Translations under genes and position numbers: made by a program
Assembly (NCBI GenBank): GCA_964501785.1
Contig: CAZCUD010000003.1
Span: 186,001 to 250,000, forward strand
From: DATBSK01 sp964501785
GTDB taxonomy: Bacteria > Actinomycetota > Acidimicrobiia > IMCC26256 > PALSA-555
Length of the DNA: 64,000 nucleotides
Direction: 5' to 3'
Shown here: piece after piece, positions 35,511 through 43,688 of the stretch
How the letters are laid out: each line of letters starts with the position of its first letter
How positions within the stretch are numbered: position 1 is the stretch's first letter
Notes under the pieces: model-generated
The model's database searches: none
What the model saw: the letters and a program-made list of their open reading frames with translations, nothing else
What the model was told of the DNA's origin: nothing

Positions 35511-36088
35511 GCGTCGACAAGGCGCGCATCGAAGCCGCGGTCCGCGAGATCCTCGTCGCGGTGGGGGAGGACCCCGAGCGCGACGGGCTCCTGCGCACTC
35601 CCGAGCGGGTCGCTTCGATGTACGAGGAGATCTTCTCGGGACTCGACGACGAGCCGGCGCGGCACCTCACGATCACGTTCGAGGCCGAGCACGACGAGAT
35701 GGTGATGGTGCGTGACATCCCGCTGTTCAGCGTGTGCGAACACCATCTGGTGCCGTTCGCCGGCCGGGCCCACGTCGCGTACATCCCCGGCGAGGACGGT
35801 CGGATCACCGGGCTGTCCAAGATCGCTCGGCTGGTGGAGGGGTTCGCCCGCCGACCCCAGGTGCAGGAGCGCCTCACCACCCAGGTCGCCGACGCGCTGG
35901 TCGACGTGCTGGCCCCGACCGGGGTGCTGGTGATGATCGAGGCCGAGCACCTCTGCATGTCGATGCGAGGGGTGAAGAAGCCGGGTGCCCTCACCGTGAC
36001 GTCGGCCGTGCGGGGCCTGTTCAAGACCAACGCCGCCACCCGGGCCGAGGCCCTCGCCCTCATCACCCACCCCGGCAACCGCCTCTAG
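35507..36088 (+). CDS. folE: GTP cyclohydrolase I
   Basis: 193 residues. First step of folate synthesis, GTP to dihydroneopterin triphosphate. Zinc ligands Cys77, His80 ('VCEHHLVPF') and Cys150 ('[16 protein letters not shown]') are all present. The other conserved segments '[23 protein letters not shown]' and '[12 protein letters not shown]' are intact. Coupled to hpt by ATGA. Ends three bases before a strong double hairpin. Confidence 0.97.
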   Translation: MSVDKARIEAAVREILVAVGEDPERDGLLRTPERVASMYEEIFSGLDDEPARHLTITFEAEHDEMVMVRDIPLFSVCEHHLVPFAGRAHVAYIPGEDGRITGLSKIARLVEGFARRPQVQERLTTQVADALVDVLAPTGVLVMIEAEHLCMSMRGVKKPGALTVTSAVRGLFKTNAATRAEALALITHPGNRL

Positions 36089-36091
36089 CCC

Positions 36092-36197
36092 CCTTGGAGA
36101 CCCTGGGCGCCCGTTTCGGGCGCCCAGGGCCTCCAAGGGATCGGTGCGGTGTCGAGTGGAGACCCTGGGCGCCCGTTTCGGGCGCCGTGGGCCTCCA
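36092..36197 (+). terminator. Twin hairpins after folE
   Basis: Unit 1 (36092-36138) is CCTTGGAG-ACCCTGGGCGCCCG-TTT and the matching other half, essentially perfect over 20 pairs. Unit 2 (36157-36197) repeats the same sequence with a slightly damaged right arm. They lie between folE and folP, whose own promoter follows, so they should separate the two transcripts. Confidence 0.75.
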
Positions 36198-36252
36198 TCG
36201 GACCGATGCGAGGTCAGGTGGCCCGAAGCGGCTCGGCCGGTAAGGTGCCGCC

Positions 36253-37119
36253 GTGTTCCGGTGGTCCGACGTCTGTGGCGCGCGCCCTGCGGTCATGGGC
36301 GTGCTCAACGTGACCCCCGACTCGTTCTCCGACGGCGGCCGTCACCTCGACCCCGCCGCGGCGGTCGATCGGGGACACGCCCTCGTGGCCGGCGGGGCCG
36401 ACGTCCTCGACGTGGGCGGCGAGTCGACCCGCCCGGGCGCCACTGCGGTCGACGCCGACGAGGAGGCACGGCGCGTCGTGCCGGTGATCGACCGCCTGGC
36501 GGCCGAGGTCGACGTGCCGATCAGCGTCGACACCACGAAGGCGAGCGTGGCCGCGGCGGCGCTCGACGCCGGCGCGGTGATCGTCAACGACGTCTCGGCC
36601 GGCCGCTTCGATCCCGCGATGCTCGCGACGATCGCCGATCGCGGCGCGGGAGTGGTCCTGATGCACATGCAGGGTGAGCCGCGCACCATGCAGGACGCTC
36701 CGGCGTACGGCGACGTCGTCACCGAGGTCGGCGACCTCCTCGTCGAGCGGGTCGAGGCCGCGCTCGCAGCCGGAGTGGCGCGCGAAGCGGTCTGCGTCGA
36801 TCCCGGCATCGGGTTCGGCAAGACGCTCGACCACAACCTCCAGCTCCTCGCGCACCTCGGCGCGCTCGTCGATCGCATGCAGGTCGACGGCGCGGCCGTG
36901 CCGGTGCTCGTCGGCACGTCGCGCAAGCGGTTCCTCGGGACGATCCTGCGCGACGTGGGCGGTGAGACCGGCGAGCCCCCGCCGGAGCGGCGTGACGAGG
37001 CCACGCTCGCGACCGTCGTCGTCGCGCTCGACGCGGGTGCGCGCATCGTGCGCGTGCACGAGCCCCGCCCCGCGGCGCGTGCGGTCGCCCTCCTCGACGC
37101 GATGCGCGTCGCGGCGTGA
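36253..37119 (+). CDS. folP: Dihydropteroate synthase
   Basis: 288 residues from GTG 36253. Condenses p-aminobenzoate with dihydropterin pyrophosphate; it is the sulfonamide target. TIM-barrel signatures are 'MGVLNVTPDSFSDGG', 'GGESTRPGA', 'ISVDTTKASVAAAAL', 'IVNDVSAG', 'VLMHMQGEPRTMQ', 'DPGIGFGK' and 'GTSRKRFLG'. TAAGGT (36241-36246) six bases before the start suggests leaderless transcription after the twin terminator. Confidence 0.97.
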   Translation: MFRWSDVCGARPAVMGVLNVTPDSFSDGGRHLDPAAAVDRGHALVAGGADVLDVGGESTRPGATAVDADEEARRVVPVIDRLAAEVDVPISVDTTKASVAAAALDAGAVIVNDVSAGRFDPAMLATIADRGAGVVLMHMQGEPRTMQDAPAYGDVVTEVGDLLVERVEAALAAGVAREAVCVDPGIGFGKTLDHNLQLLAHLGALVDRMQVDGAAVPVLVGTSRKRFLGTILRDVGGETGEPPPERRDEATLATVVVALDAGARIVRVHEPRPAARAVALLDAMRVAA

Positions 37120-37129
37120 GGCGGTCGAG

Positions 37130-37663
37130 ATGACGGCACCGTTGCGTGGACGCTGGGCCCAGGGCCTCGAGCCGCGCGGGTTCTGCTGGATCGTCACCGA
37201 CCGCCTCGCGGCGTCGGAGCGGCCGGGCGGGTTCGCGCGCAGCCACCGCAAGGTGCGTCGCCAGGAGGAGCTCATCTGGCTCGCGGGTCACGGGTTCACC
37301 AAGATCCTCTCGCTGCTCGAGTCGCCCCACAACCTCCACGCGTACGAGGAGGCGGGCATCGGCTACGAGCACATCCCGCTCGGGCGCCACGACGAGTGGC
37401 CCGAGAGCCTGCGGGCCACCTACGCGACGCTCCAGGGCTGGCTCGCGATCCCCGGCGAGCGGGTGCTGATCCACCACGAGGAGTTCGGTGAGCGACTCGT
37501 CGGCGTGCTCGCCGGCTACCTGATCTACACCGGCGTCCTGCTCGAGGGTCCGCACGCGATCGTCGCGATGGAGAAGATGACGGGCCGCGAGCTCGGTTCG
37601 GTGGGACGCGAGATCGTGGCGACCGTCGTCGACGAGAAGATGATCGGGTACCAGGCGCCCTGA
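37130..37663 (+). CDS. Dual-specificity-phosphatase-like protein with Cys-to-His active site
   Basis: 177 residues from ATG 37130. The fold pattern is that of a cysteine phosphatase: 'RRQEELIWLAGHGFTKILSLLES', 'GIGYEHIPLGRHDEWP' (a loop with Asp88 where the general acid would be), 'YATLQGWLAIPGERVLIHHEEFGERLVGVLAGYLIYTG'. In the P-loop the expected HC-x5-R reads His115-His116-x5-Arg122, so the nucleophilic cysteine is a histidine while the arginine is kept. It would therefore be a pseudophosphatase, perhaps binding phosphorylated protein or a pterin phosphate. It sits between folP and folB with 10 and 16 base gaps, so it is part of the folate operon. The family call is by pattern only. Confidence 0.6.
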   Translation: MTAPLRGRWAQGLEPRGFCWIVTDRLAASERPGGFARSHRKVRRQEELIWLAGHGFTKILSLLESPHNLHAYEEAGIGYEHIPLGRHDEWPESLRATYATLQGWLAIPGERVLIHHEEFGERLVGVLAGYLIYTGVLLEGPHAIVAMEKMTGRELGSVGREIVATVVDEKMIGYQAP

Positions 37664-37679
37664 CGCGGGCCCGCACGCG

Positions 37680-38030
37680 ATGGACTCGATCCTCGTCACC
37701 GGCATCCGCGAGCTCGGCACCCACGGGGTGCTGCCCGAGGAGCAGACGCGGCCGCAGCCGTTCGAGGTCGACGTCGAGCTGGGCGTCGATCTCCAGGCCG
37801 CGGGCGAGAGCGACGCGCTCGACGACACGGTCGACTACTCCGCGATCTGCGAGGCCGTCAGCCGGATCGTGAAGACCGAGCGCTACCAGCTGCTCGAGCG
37901 CCTCGCCACGCGGATCGCCGAGGTGTGCTGCGCGGACGAGCGCGTGTCGAGCGTCGTCGTGACGGTGCGCAAGCTGCACGCACCGGTCGGCGTGATGGTC
38001 GACCACGTCGCCGTCCGCATCGAACGGTGA
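37680..38030 (+). CDS. folB: Dihydroneopterin aldolase
   Basis: 116 residues. Cleaves dihydroneopterin to hydroxymethyl-dihydropterin and glycolaldehyde. Conserved Glu20/Glu21 lie in 'HGVLPEEQTRPQPFEVDVEL', 'DALDDTVDYSAICEAV' follows, and the catalytic lysine is Lys98 in 'VRKLHAPVG'. Length is normal. The stop overlaps the folK start by four bases (GTGA). Confidence 0.96.
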   Translation: MDSILVTGIRELGTHGVLPEEQTRPQPFEVDVELGVDLQAAGESDALDDTVDYSAICEAVSRIVKTERYQLLERLATRIAEVCCADERVSSVVVTVRKLHAPVGVMVDHVAVRIER

Positions 38031-38518
38031 CGCGCGCGTACCTCGGGCTCGGCTCCAACCTCGACGACCGGCTCGCGCTGCTCCAGGGCGCGGTCGACGG
38101 GCTGGCCGCCGCCGACGACGTGACCGTGGTCGCCGTCTCGAACGTCTACGAGACCGCACCCGTCGGACCCGACCAGCCCGACTACCTGAACGCCGTCGTC
38201 GCGGTCGACACGTCGCTCTCGCCGCGAGCCCTGCTCGAGCTCGCGCAGTCGCTGGAGCGGGCGGCGCACCGCGTGCGAGGGGAGCGTTGGGGTCCCCGCA
38301 CCCTCGACGTCGACGTCCTCCTGGTCGGCGACGAGCGCGTCGACGACCCCGACCTCGAGGTCCCGCATCCCCGCCTGCACGAGCGGGCCTTCGTGCGCAT
38401 CCCGCTGCGCGACGTCGCCCCCGACGTCGAGGCCGCCCTCCCCGGCACCGTCCCCCGGTCGGACGCCGAGTCGGTGCGTCCCACCGACCTACGCTTGACG
38501 TTCACCCAAGATCCTTGA
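38027..38518 (+). CDS. folK: Hydroxymethyl-dihydropterin pyrophosphokinase
   Basis: 163 residues from GTG 38027. Transfers pyrophosphate from ATP to the pterin, feeding FolP. Motifs: 'YLGLGSNLDDR', 'VYETAPVGPDQPDYLNAVV', 'RWGPRTLDVDVLLVGD' (the two Mg2+-binding aspartates) and 'VPHPRLHERAFVRIPLRDVAP'. Coupled to folB. Its stop codon is inside the 5' arm of the following hairpin. Confidence 0.96.
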   Translation: MTRAYLGLGSNLDDRLALLQGAVDGLAAADDVTVVAVSNVYETAPVGPDQPDYLNAVVAVDTSLSPRALLELAQSLERAAHRVRGERWGPRTLDVDVLLVGDERVDDPDLEVPHPRLHERAFVRIPLRDVAPDVEAALPGTVPRSDAESVRPTDLRLTFTQDP

Positions 38519-38559
38519 TGCGTCTCTGAACCACCGTATGGGTGGTCCAGATGCGCATC
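38517..38559 (+). terminator. Hairpin terminator after folK
   Basis: Arms 38517-38535 and 38541-38559 (GATGCG...ACCACC with GGTGGT...CGCATC) pair over about 17 positions with two mismatches. It overlaps the folK stop. The outer GATGCG/CGCATC ends match those of the hairpin at 25068-25110, hinting at a shared design. Confidence 0.7.
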
Positions 38560-38614
38560 GAGAGACAGCAGTGACCGGTACCCGGTGCGTGGACCGGATC
38601 GAGGTGCGAGCTTC

Positions 38615-39454
38615 GTGACCAGTGGAGAGGCGGCGGGCGAGGCGCGCACGTGCGCGCTGGTCGGGGCGGGCCGCGCCGGCGGTGCCCTCGGCATCCTCCT
38701 CGTCGCGGCGGGCTGGCGCGTGGCCCGCGTCGCGGGGCGCGCGCCCGACTCGCCCGCAGTGCGCGCCGCGGCCGAGCGCTTCGGAGCCGAGCCCGTCAGC
38801 GTCGATGCCGCCGGAGCCGGCGCGTCGTTGGTCGTCGTCGCCACCCCGGACGCCGCGATCGGCGAGGTCACCCGGGCCATCGCTCAGGGCCTGGAGCCGG
38901 GGGCGCTGGTGGTGCACCTCGCGGGCTCGGTCGGGGTCGACGCGCTCGCGCCCGTCGCCGAGGCGCGCACCGACGTCGACCTCGGTGCCCTCCACCCGCT
39001 CCAGACCCTCCCGTCCCCCGAGGCCGGCGCGGCGCGACTCCCCGGGTCCTGGGCCGCGGTCGCGGGATCGGTGCGGGTCCCCGACCTGGCGACGTCGCTG
39101 GGCCTCGTGCCCTTCACCGTCGCCGACGCCGACCGGGCCGCGTATCACGCCGCGGCGAGCGTCGCGTCGAACCACCTGATCGCGCTGCTCGGCCAGGTCG
39201 AGCGGATCGCGAGCGACGCTCGCGTCCCGTTCGCGGCCTTCGAGCCCCTCGTGCGAGCAACCCTCGACAACGCGTTCGCCCTCGGTCCGGGCGCCGCGCT
39301 CACCGGCCCGGTCGCTCGCGGCGACGTCGACACCGTCGTCCGCCATCTCGGCGCGGTCGACGAGTCCGAGCACCGGGCGTACAAGGCGCTCGCCGCGGCC
39401 GCGGCACGCCTTGCCGACCGCGACGACGAGGCGCTCGGAGAGGTGCTCCGGTGA
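38615..39454 (+). CDS. Rossmann-like DUF2520 oxidoreductase-type protein
   Basis: 279 residues from GTG 38615 (GTG 38585 would add ten). The N-terminal NAD(P)-binding fold has 'CALVGAGRAGGALGILL', then 'VVVATPDAAIGEV' and 'LVVHLAGSVGVDAL'. 'GALHPLQTLPSPEA' and a C-terminal helical DUF2520 part ('SVASNHLIALLGQVERIA') complete the family signature. These proteins resemble NADP-dependent dehydrogenases such as ketopantoate reductase. Its place directly before panC with a 4-base overlap suggests a step in pantothenate synthesis, possibly ketopantoate reduction. That is inference; no classical panE is in the window. Confidence 0.85.
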   Translation: MTSGEAAGEARTCALVGAGRAGGALGILLVAAGWRVARVAGRAPDSPAVRAAAERFGAEPVSVDAAGAGASLVVVATPDAAIGEVTRAIAQGLEPGALVVHLAGSVGVDALAPVAEARTDVDLGALHPLQTLPSPEAGAARLPGSWAAVAGSVRVPDLATSLGLVPFTVADADRAAYHAAASVASNHLIALLGQVERIASDARVPFAAFEPLVRATLDNAFALGPGAALTGPVARGDVDTVVRHLGAVDESEHRAYKALAAAAARLADRDDEALGEVLR

Positions 39455-40374
39455 CCGGACCGTCCGCACCCGAGGTGATCGGTCGCATCGACGACCTGCG
39501 CCGCCGTTGCGAGGACGTGCGGCGCGCCGGTGGGACCGTCGGCTTCGTCCCGACCATGGGCTACTTCCACGCGGGCCACCGGTCGCTGATGCGCGCCGCA
39601 CGCGCGGCGAACGACCTCGTCGTGGTCTCGCTGTTCGTCAACCCGACCCAGTTCGGTCCGAGCGAAGACCTCGACGCGTATCCCCGCGACCCGGAAGGTG
39701 ATGCCCGGGCCGCCGCAGAAGAGGGCGTCGACGTGCTCTTCGCGCCGTCGGTCGAGGAGATGTACCCCGAGCCCGGCGTCACGACGGTCCACGTGCGCGA
39801 CCTCACCGAGGGTCTCTGCGGGGCTCGCCGCCCGGGTCACTTCGACGGCGTCACCACCGTCGTCGCCAAGCTGTTCGCCATCGTCGGACCGTGCCGGGCC
39901 TACTTCGGGCGGAAGGACGCGCAGCAGCTCGCGGTGGTCACCCGGATGGCGCGCGACCTCGACCTGCCCGTCGAGGTCATCGGGTGCCCGCTGGTCCGCG
40001 AGGCCGACGGCGTCGCGATGTCGAGCCGCAACGCCTACCTCACGCCCGACGAGCGGGTCGCGGCCACCGTGCTGTCGCGTGCGCTGCGAGCGGCCGCGGA
40101 CGACATCGCCGGCGGTGAGCGCGTCGCCGCCGCGCTCGTCGGGACGGTCCGATCCCTCGTGGACGAGCAGCCGCTCGTCGAGATCGACTACGTCGAGCTC
40201 GTGGACGCGACGACGCTGGCACCCGTCGAGCGAATAGACCGCGACGCGCTCCTCGCCCTCGCGGCGTTCGTCGGACGGGCCCGGCTGCTCGACAACTGCA
40301 CGATCGCGCTCTCCGACGACGACTCGAGTGGCGGCGTGGTCGTCGACCTGGGCGTCGTCGCGGACAACTCGTAG
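39451..40374 (+). CDS. panC: Pantothenate synthetase
   Basis: 307 residues from GTG 39451, overlapping the previous stop. Joins pantoate and beta-alanine with ATP. HxGH class: 'MGYFHAGHRSL' with His40/His43, plus 'LFVNPTQFGPSEDLDAYPR', 'GHFDGVTTVVAKLF', 'YFGRKDAQQLAVV' and 'MSSRNAYL' (the KMSKS-like loop). panD (beta-alanine supply), which often follows in actinobacteria, is not here; nadB comes next. Confidence 0.97.
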   Translation: MTGPSAPEVIGRIDDLRRRCEDVRRAGGTVGFVPTMGYFHAGHRSLMRAARAANDLVVVSLFVNPTQFGPSEDLDAYPRDPEGDARAAAEEGVDVLFAPSVEEMYPEPGVTTVHVRDLTEGLCGARRPGHFDGVTTVVAKLFAIVGPCRAYFGRKDAQQLAVVTRMARDLDLPVEVIGCPLVREADGVAMSSRNAYLTPDERVAATVLSRALRAAADDIAGGERVAAALVGTVRSLVDEQPLVEIDYVELVDATTLAPVERIDRDALLALAAFVGRARLLDNCTIALSDDDSSGGVVVDLGVVADNS

Positions 40375-40385
40375 GCTGGACGACG

Positions 40386-41981
40386 ATGCCCGAGACCTTC
40401 GACGTGCTCGTGCTCGGAGGTGGCATCGCGGGCTTGTCGGCCGCGATCCGCTCGGCACGCGCGGGCGCGCGGGTCGCAGTGGTCACGAAGGCCGCCATGG
40501 GGGCGTCGGCGACCCAGTACGCGCAGGGCGGGGTCGCCGCGGTCCTCCCGCACGCGGCGTGGGAGGAGGCGGACCAACCCGACTCGCCCGAGCTGCACCT
40601 CGCCGACACGCTCGCCGCCGGGGCCGGCCTCTGCGACGTCGACGCGGTGCGCGTGATGGTCGAGGAGGGTCCCGAGCGCGTCAACGAGCTCATCGCCATG
40701 GGCGCGCACTTCGACGAGTCCGACAACGGGCTCGCGTTCACCCGGGAGGGCGGCCACACCGTCGCCCGCATCATCCACGCCGGCGGCGACGCGACCGGCG
40801 CCGAGATCGAACGGGCACTGGTGGCGGCGGTGCAGGCGACGAACGCCGACCTGCGCGAGCGGTGGTTCGCGCTCGATCTGGTGGTCGACGGCGGTCGGGC
40901 CTGCGGCATCAGGGCGCTCGACCCCGACGCCGTCGAGCGCGAGATCCGGGCCCAGCACATCGTCATCGCCACCGGCGGCGCCGGCCAGTGCTTCGCGGTG
41001 ACCACCAACCCGAGCCTGTCCACCGGGGACGGCATCGCCATGGCGCTGCGCGCCGGCGTGGCGGTCGGTGACGTCGAGTTCATGCAGTTCCACCCCACCG
41101 CGCTGCACCACTCGACCACGCCGCGCCCGCTGCTGTCGGAGGCGCTGCGTGGCGAGGGCGCGATCCTCCGCGACGAGAACGGGGTCGCGTTCATGGCGTC
41201 CGAGCACCCACTCGCCGATCTCGCACCCCGCGACGTCGTGTCGCGCGCGATCGCCCGTCGCATCGTCGACCGTGGCCTCTCGCACGTGTGGCTCGATGCC
41301 CGGCCGATCCAGGGCTTCGAGACCCGGTTCCCGACGATCTGGGCCGCGTGTCGCGCGGTCGGCCTCGACCCTCGGCACGACCTCCTGCCGGTCGCGCCCG
41401 CAGCCCACTACCTGTCCGGAGGGGTGTGCACCGACCTCGACGGCGCCACGATGCTCCCCGGGCTGTGGGCGTGCGGTGAGTCGGCCGACTCGGGGGTGCA
41501 CGGGGCCAACCGACTGGCGTCCAACTCGCTGCTCGAGGGCCTCGTCTTCAGCGCCCGCTGCGTCGACGCGATCGCCGCGGGTCGAACCGGACCCGAGCAG
41601 ACCGGTGTGATGCGCGGCATCGCTCCGTGGAGGGAGCTGCCGCCTCTGCCGGCCGCGGGATCGCCAACGCGCCGCGCCGCGTCGCGCGAGGAGCTCCAGC
41701 AGCTCATGAGTCGCGAAGCCGGAGTGCTGCGCGACGCGTCGTCGCTCGCCCGCGCGCTGGTCGCGCTCGACGAGATGGAGCCGCGCACGCCGGTCGTGCG
41801 CAACCTGTGGACGGTGAGCCGAGCGCTCGTGCTCGCGGCGATCGAGCGCGAGGAGTCCCGCGGCACGCACACGCGCCTGGATCACCCCGAGCCCGACGGT
41901 CGGTTCCTCGGCCGGTTCGTCTTCGGCTCCGGAGGCGCCCCCGAGTTCGTCCCGCTGGCCGCCGAGGTCGCCGTCCCGTGA
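40386..41981 (+). CDS. nadB: L-aspartate oxidase
   Basis: 531 residues. Oxidises aspartate to iminoaspartate for NAD synthesis with FAD. FAD-binding 'VLGGGIAGLSAAI' is near the N terminus, followed by 'ASATQYAQGGVAAV', 'GGHTVARIIHAGGDATGAEIERAL' and 'QFHPTALHH', and the substrate region 'SEALRGEGAIL' plus 'VHGANRLASNSLLEGLVF' are present. NadA (quinolinate synthase) is not adjacent. TAGGCT (40372-40377) overlapping the panC stop, eight bases before the ATG, may be a leaderless promoter. The stop overlaps nadC by four bases. Confidence 0.96.
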   Translation: MPETFDVLVLGGGIAGLSAAIRSARAGARVAVVTKAAMGASATQYAQGGVAAVLPHAAWEEADQPDSPELHLADTLAAGAGLCDVDAVRVMVEEGPERVNELIAMGAHFDESDNGLAFTREGGHTVARIIHAGGDATGAEIERALVAAVQATNADLRERWFALDLVVDGGRACGIRALDPDAVEREIRAQHIVIATGGAGQCFAVTTNPSLSTGDGIAMALRAGVAVGDVEFMQFHPTALHHSTTPRPLLSEALRGEGAILRDENGVAFMASEHPLADLAPRDVVSRAIARRIVDRGLSHVWLDARPIQGFETRFPTIWAACRAVGLDPRHDLLPVAPAAHYLSGGVCTDLDGATMLPGLWACGESADSGVHGANRLASNSLLEGLVFSARCVDAIAAGRTGPEQTGVMRGIAPWRELPPLPAAGSPTRRAASREELQQLMSREAGVLRDASSLARALVALDEMEPRTPVVRNLWTVSRALVLAAIEREESRGTHTRLDHPEPDGRFLGRFVFGSGGAPEFVPLAAEVAVP

Positions 41982-42844
41982 TCGGGGCGACGGGGCCGGT
42001 GGAGGTGCCCCGCGAGATCGTCCACGACGCGGTGGCCCGGGCGATCGCGGAGGATCTCGGCCCCCTCGGTGACCTGACGGCTGCGCTCATCGACGAGGAC
42101 GCCCGAGCGGTCGCCGACGTCGTCGTGCGCGCGCCGGGCGTGCTGGCGGGCACCGCCTGCGCGGCCGAGGTGTTCGCGCAGATCGATCCCGCGGTCGACG
42201 TCGAGTGGCGCGCCGGCGACGGCGACGTCGTCGAGGCCGGCACCGTGGTCGGCGTCGTCGGCGGGTCGTTCCGCTCCGTGTTGACCGCTGAACGGAGCGC
42301 GCTCAACTTCCTCTGTCACCTCTCGGGCGTCGCGACGCTCACCAGCCGGTTCGTCGACGCGCTCGCCGGACGAGCGCGCATCCTCGACACCCGCAAGACC
42401 CTGCCCGGGCTGCGGGCGCTCGAGAAGGCCGCGGTGCGAGCCGGCGGGGGTGCCAACCACCGCGCCTCGCTGTCGGACATGGTGCTCATCAAGGACAACC
42501 ACCTCCTCGAGTCGACGATCGCCGAGGCCTTGGCTCGCGCCCGCGACCTGTGGCCCGGCCGCGCCGTCGAGGTGGAGTGCGACCGTCCGGCGCAGGTCGT
42601 CGAGGCCCTCGAGGCGGGCGCCGACATCGTCATGCTCGACAACATGACGCCCGACGAGGCCGCGAGCTGCGCGTCGCTGGTACGTGACTTCGGTCGCACC
42701 GACGTGCTCGTCGAGGTCTCGGGGGGCATCACGCTCGAGAACGCAGGCGCCTATGCGGACGCCGGCGTCGACCTGATCTCGACGAGCGCGATCACCCAGT
42801 CGGCGCCCGCGTTGGACATCGCCCTCGACGTGCGAGTCAGATAG
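41978..42844 (+). CDS. nadC: Quinolinate phosphoribosyltransferase (decarboxylating)
   Basis: 288 residues from GTG 41978 (GTGA overlap with nadB). Makes nicotinate mononucleotide from quinolinate and PRPP. Signatures: 'ERSALNFLCHLSGVATLT', 'ILDTRKTLPGLRALEKAAVRAGGGANHR', 'MVLIKDNHL', 'VEVECDRPAQVVEALEAGADIVMLDNM' and 'EVSGGITLENAGAYADAGVDLISTSAIT'. All basic phosphate-binding residues expected in these blocks are present. Confidence 0.97.
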   Translation: MIGATGPVEVPREIVHDAVARAIAEDLGPLGDLTAALIDEDARAVADVVVRAPGVLAGTACAAEVFAQIDPAVDVEWRAGDGDVVEAGTVVGVVGGSFRSVLTAERSALNFLCHLSGVATLTSRFVDALAGRARILDTRKTLPGLRALEKAAVRAGGGANHRASLSDMVLIKDNHLLESTIAEALARARDLWPGRAVEVECDRPAQVVEALEAGADIVMLDNMTPDEAASCASLVRDFGRTDVLVEVSGGITLENAGAYADAGVDLISTSAITQSAPALDIALDVRVR

Positions 42845-42851
42845 CCCCTTC

Positions 42852-43688
42852 ATGCTCCTCTGCATCGACACCGGCAACACCCAGACCGTGATCGGCCTGT
42901 TCGACGGGCCCCGGCTCGCCGACCACTGGCGGATCGCCACCAACGCCGAGCGCACCGCCGACGAGCTCGCGCTGATGATCCAGCAGTTCCTCGGCTTCCA
43001 CGGCTTCGCGCCGCTCAAGGTGCGCGCCGCCGGAGAGGGACCCGAAGGTCCGCCTGCGCAGGCGCCCACGCTCGCCGAGTCGCCCGAGACCCAGATCGAC
43101 GGCGTCGCGATCTCGTCGGGCGTGCCGCGGGTGACGGTGGAGCTGCGCGAGATGGCGGAGCGCTACTTCGGCTTCGAGGCGCTCGTGCTCGAGCCGGGCG
43201 TTCGCACCGGGATGCCGATCCTGTACGACAACCCGAAGGAGGTCGGCGCCGACCGGATCGCGAACGCGGTCGCCGCGTACGACCAGTACGGCGGTCCGTC
43301 GATCGTCGTCGACTTCGGCACTGCCAACACGATCGAGGCGATCAGCGAGAAGGGCGAGTACCTCGGCGGTGCGATCTTCCCGGGCATCGAGATCTCGATG
43401 GACGCGCTGTTCGCCCGAGCCGCGGCGTTGCGCCGGGTGGAGCTCGTCGCGCCGCGCAACGTGATCGGCAAGTCCACGGTCGAGTCGATCCAGTCGGGGA
43501 CCGTCTACGGGTTCAGCGGCCAGATCGACGCGCTCGTCGACCGCTTCCAGGCGGAGCTGGGTCAGTGCACCGTGATCGCCACCGGCGGACTCGCCGAGCC
43601 GATCATCGCCCACTCCCGGACCATCCAGCACTACGAGCCCTGGCTCACCCTCCACGGCCTCCGCATCATCTTCGAGCGCAACCGGTGA
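42852..43688 (+). CDS. coaX: Type III pantothenate kinase
   Basis: 278 residues. First step of CoA synthesis. ASKHA-fold motifs: 'CIDTGNTQTVIGLF', 'GVRTGMPILYDNPKEVGADRIANAVAAY', 'IVVDFGTANTIEAIS', 'GGAIFPGIEISMDAL', and 'VIATGGLA'. A Pro/Glu/Gly-rich insertion at about residues 58-75 ('GEGPEGPPAQAPTLAES') is longer than in most CoaX proteins and is probably a loop. It links the pantothenate and NAD genes to lysS, whose start overlaps its stop. Confidence 0.95.
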   Translation: MLLCIDTGNTQTVIGLFDGPRLADHWRIATNAERTADELALMIQQFLGFHGFAPLKVRAAGEGPEGPPAQAPTLAESPETQIDGVAISSGVPRVTVELREMAERYFGFEALVLEPGVRTGMPILYDNPKEVGADRIANAVAAYDQYGGPSIVVDFGTANTIEAISEKGEYLGGAIFPGIEISMDALFARAAALRRVELVAPRNVIGKSTVESIQSGTVYGFSGQIDALVDRFQAELGQCTVIATGGLAEPIIAHSRTIQHYEPWLTLHGLRIIFERNR

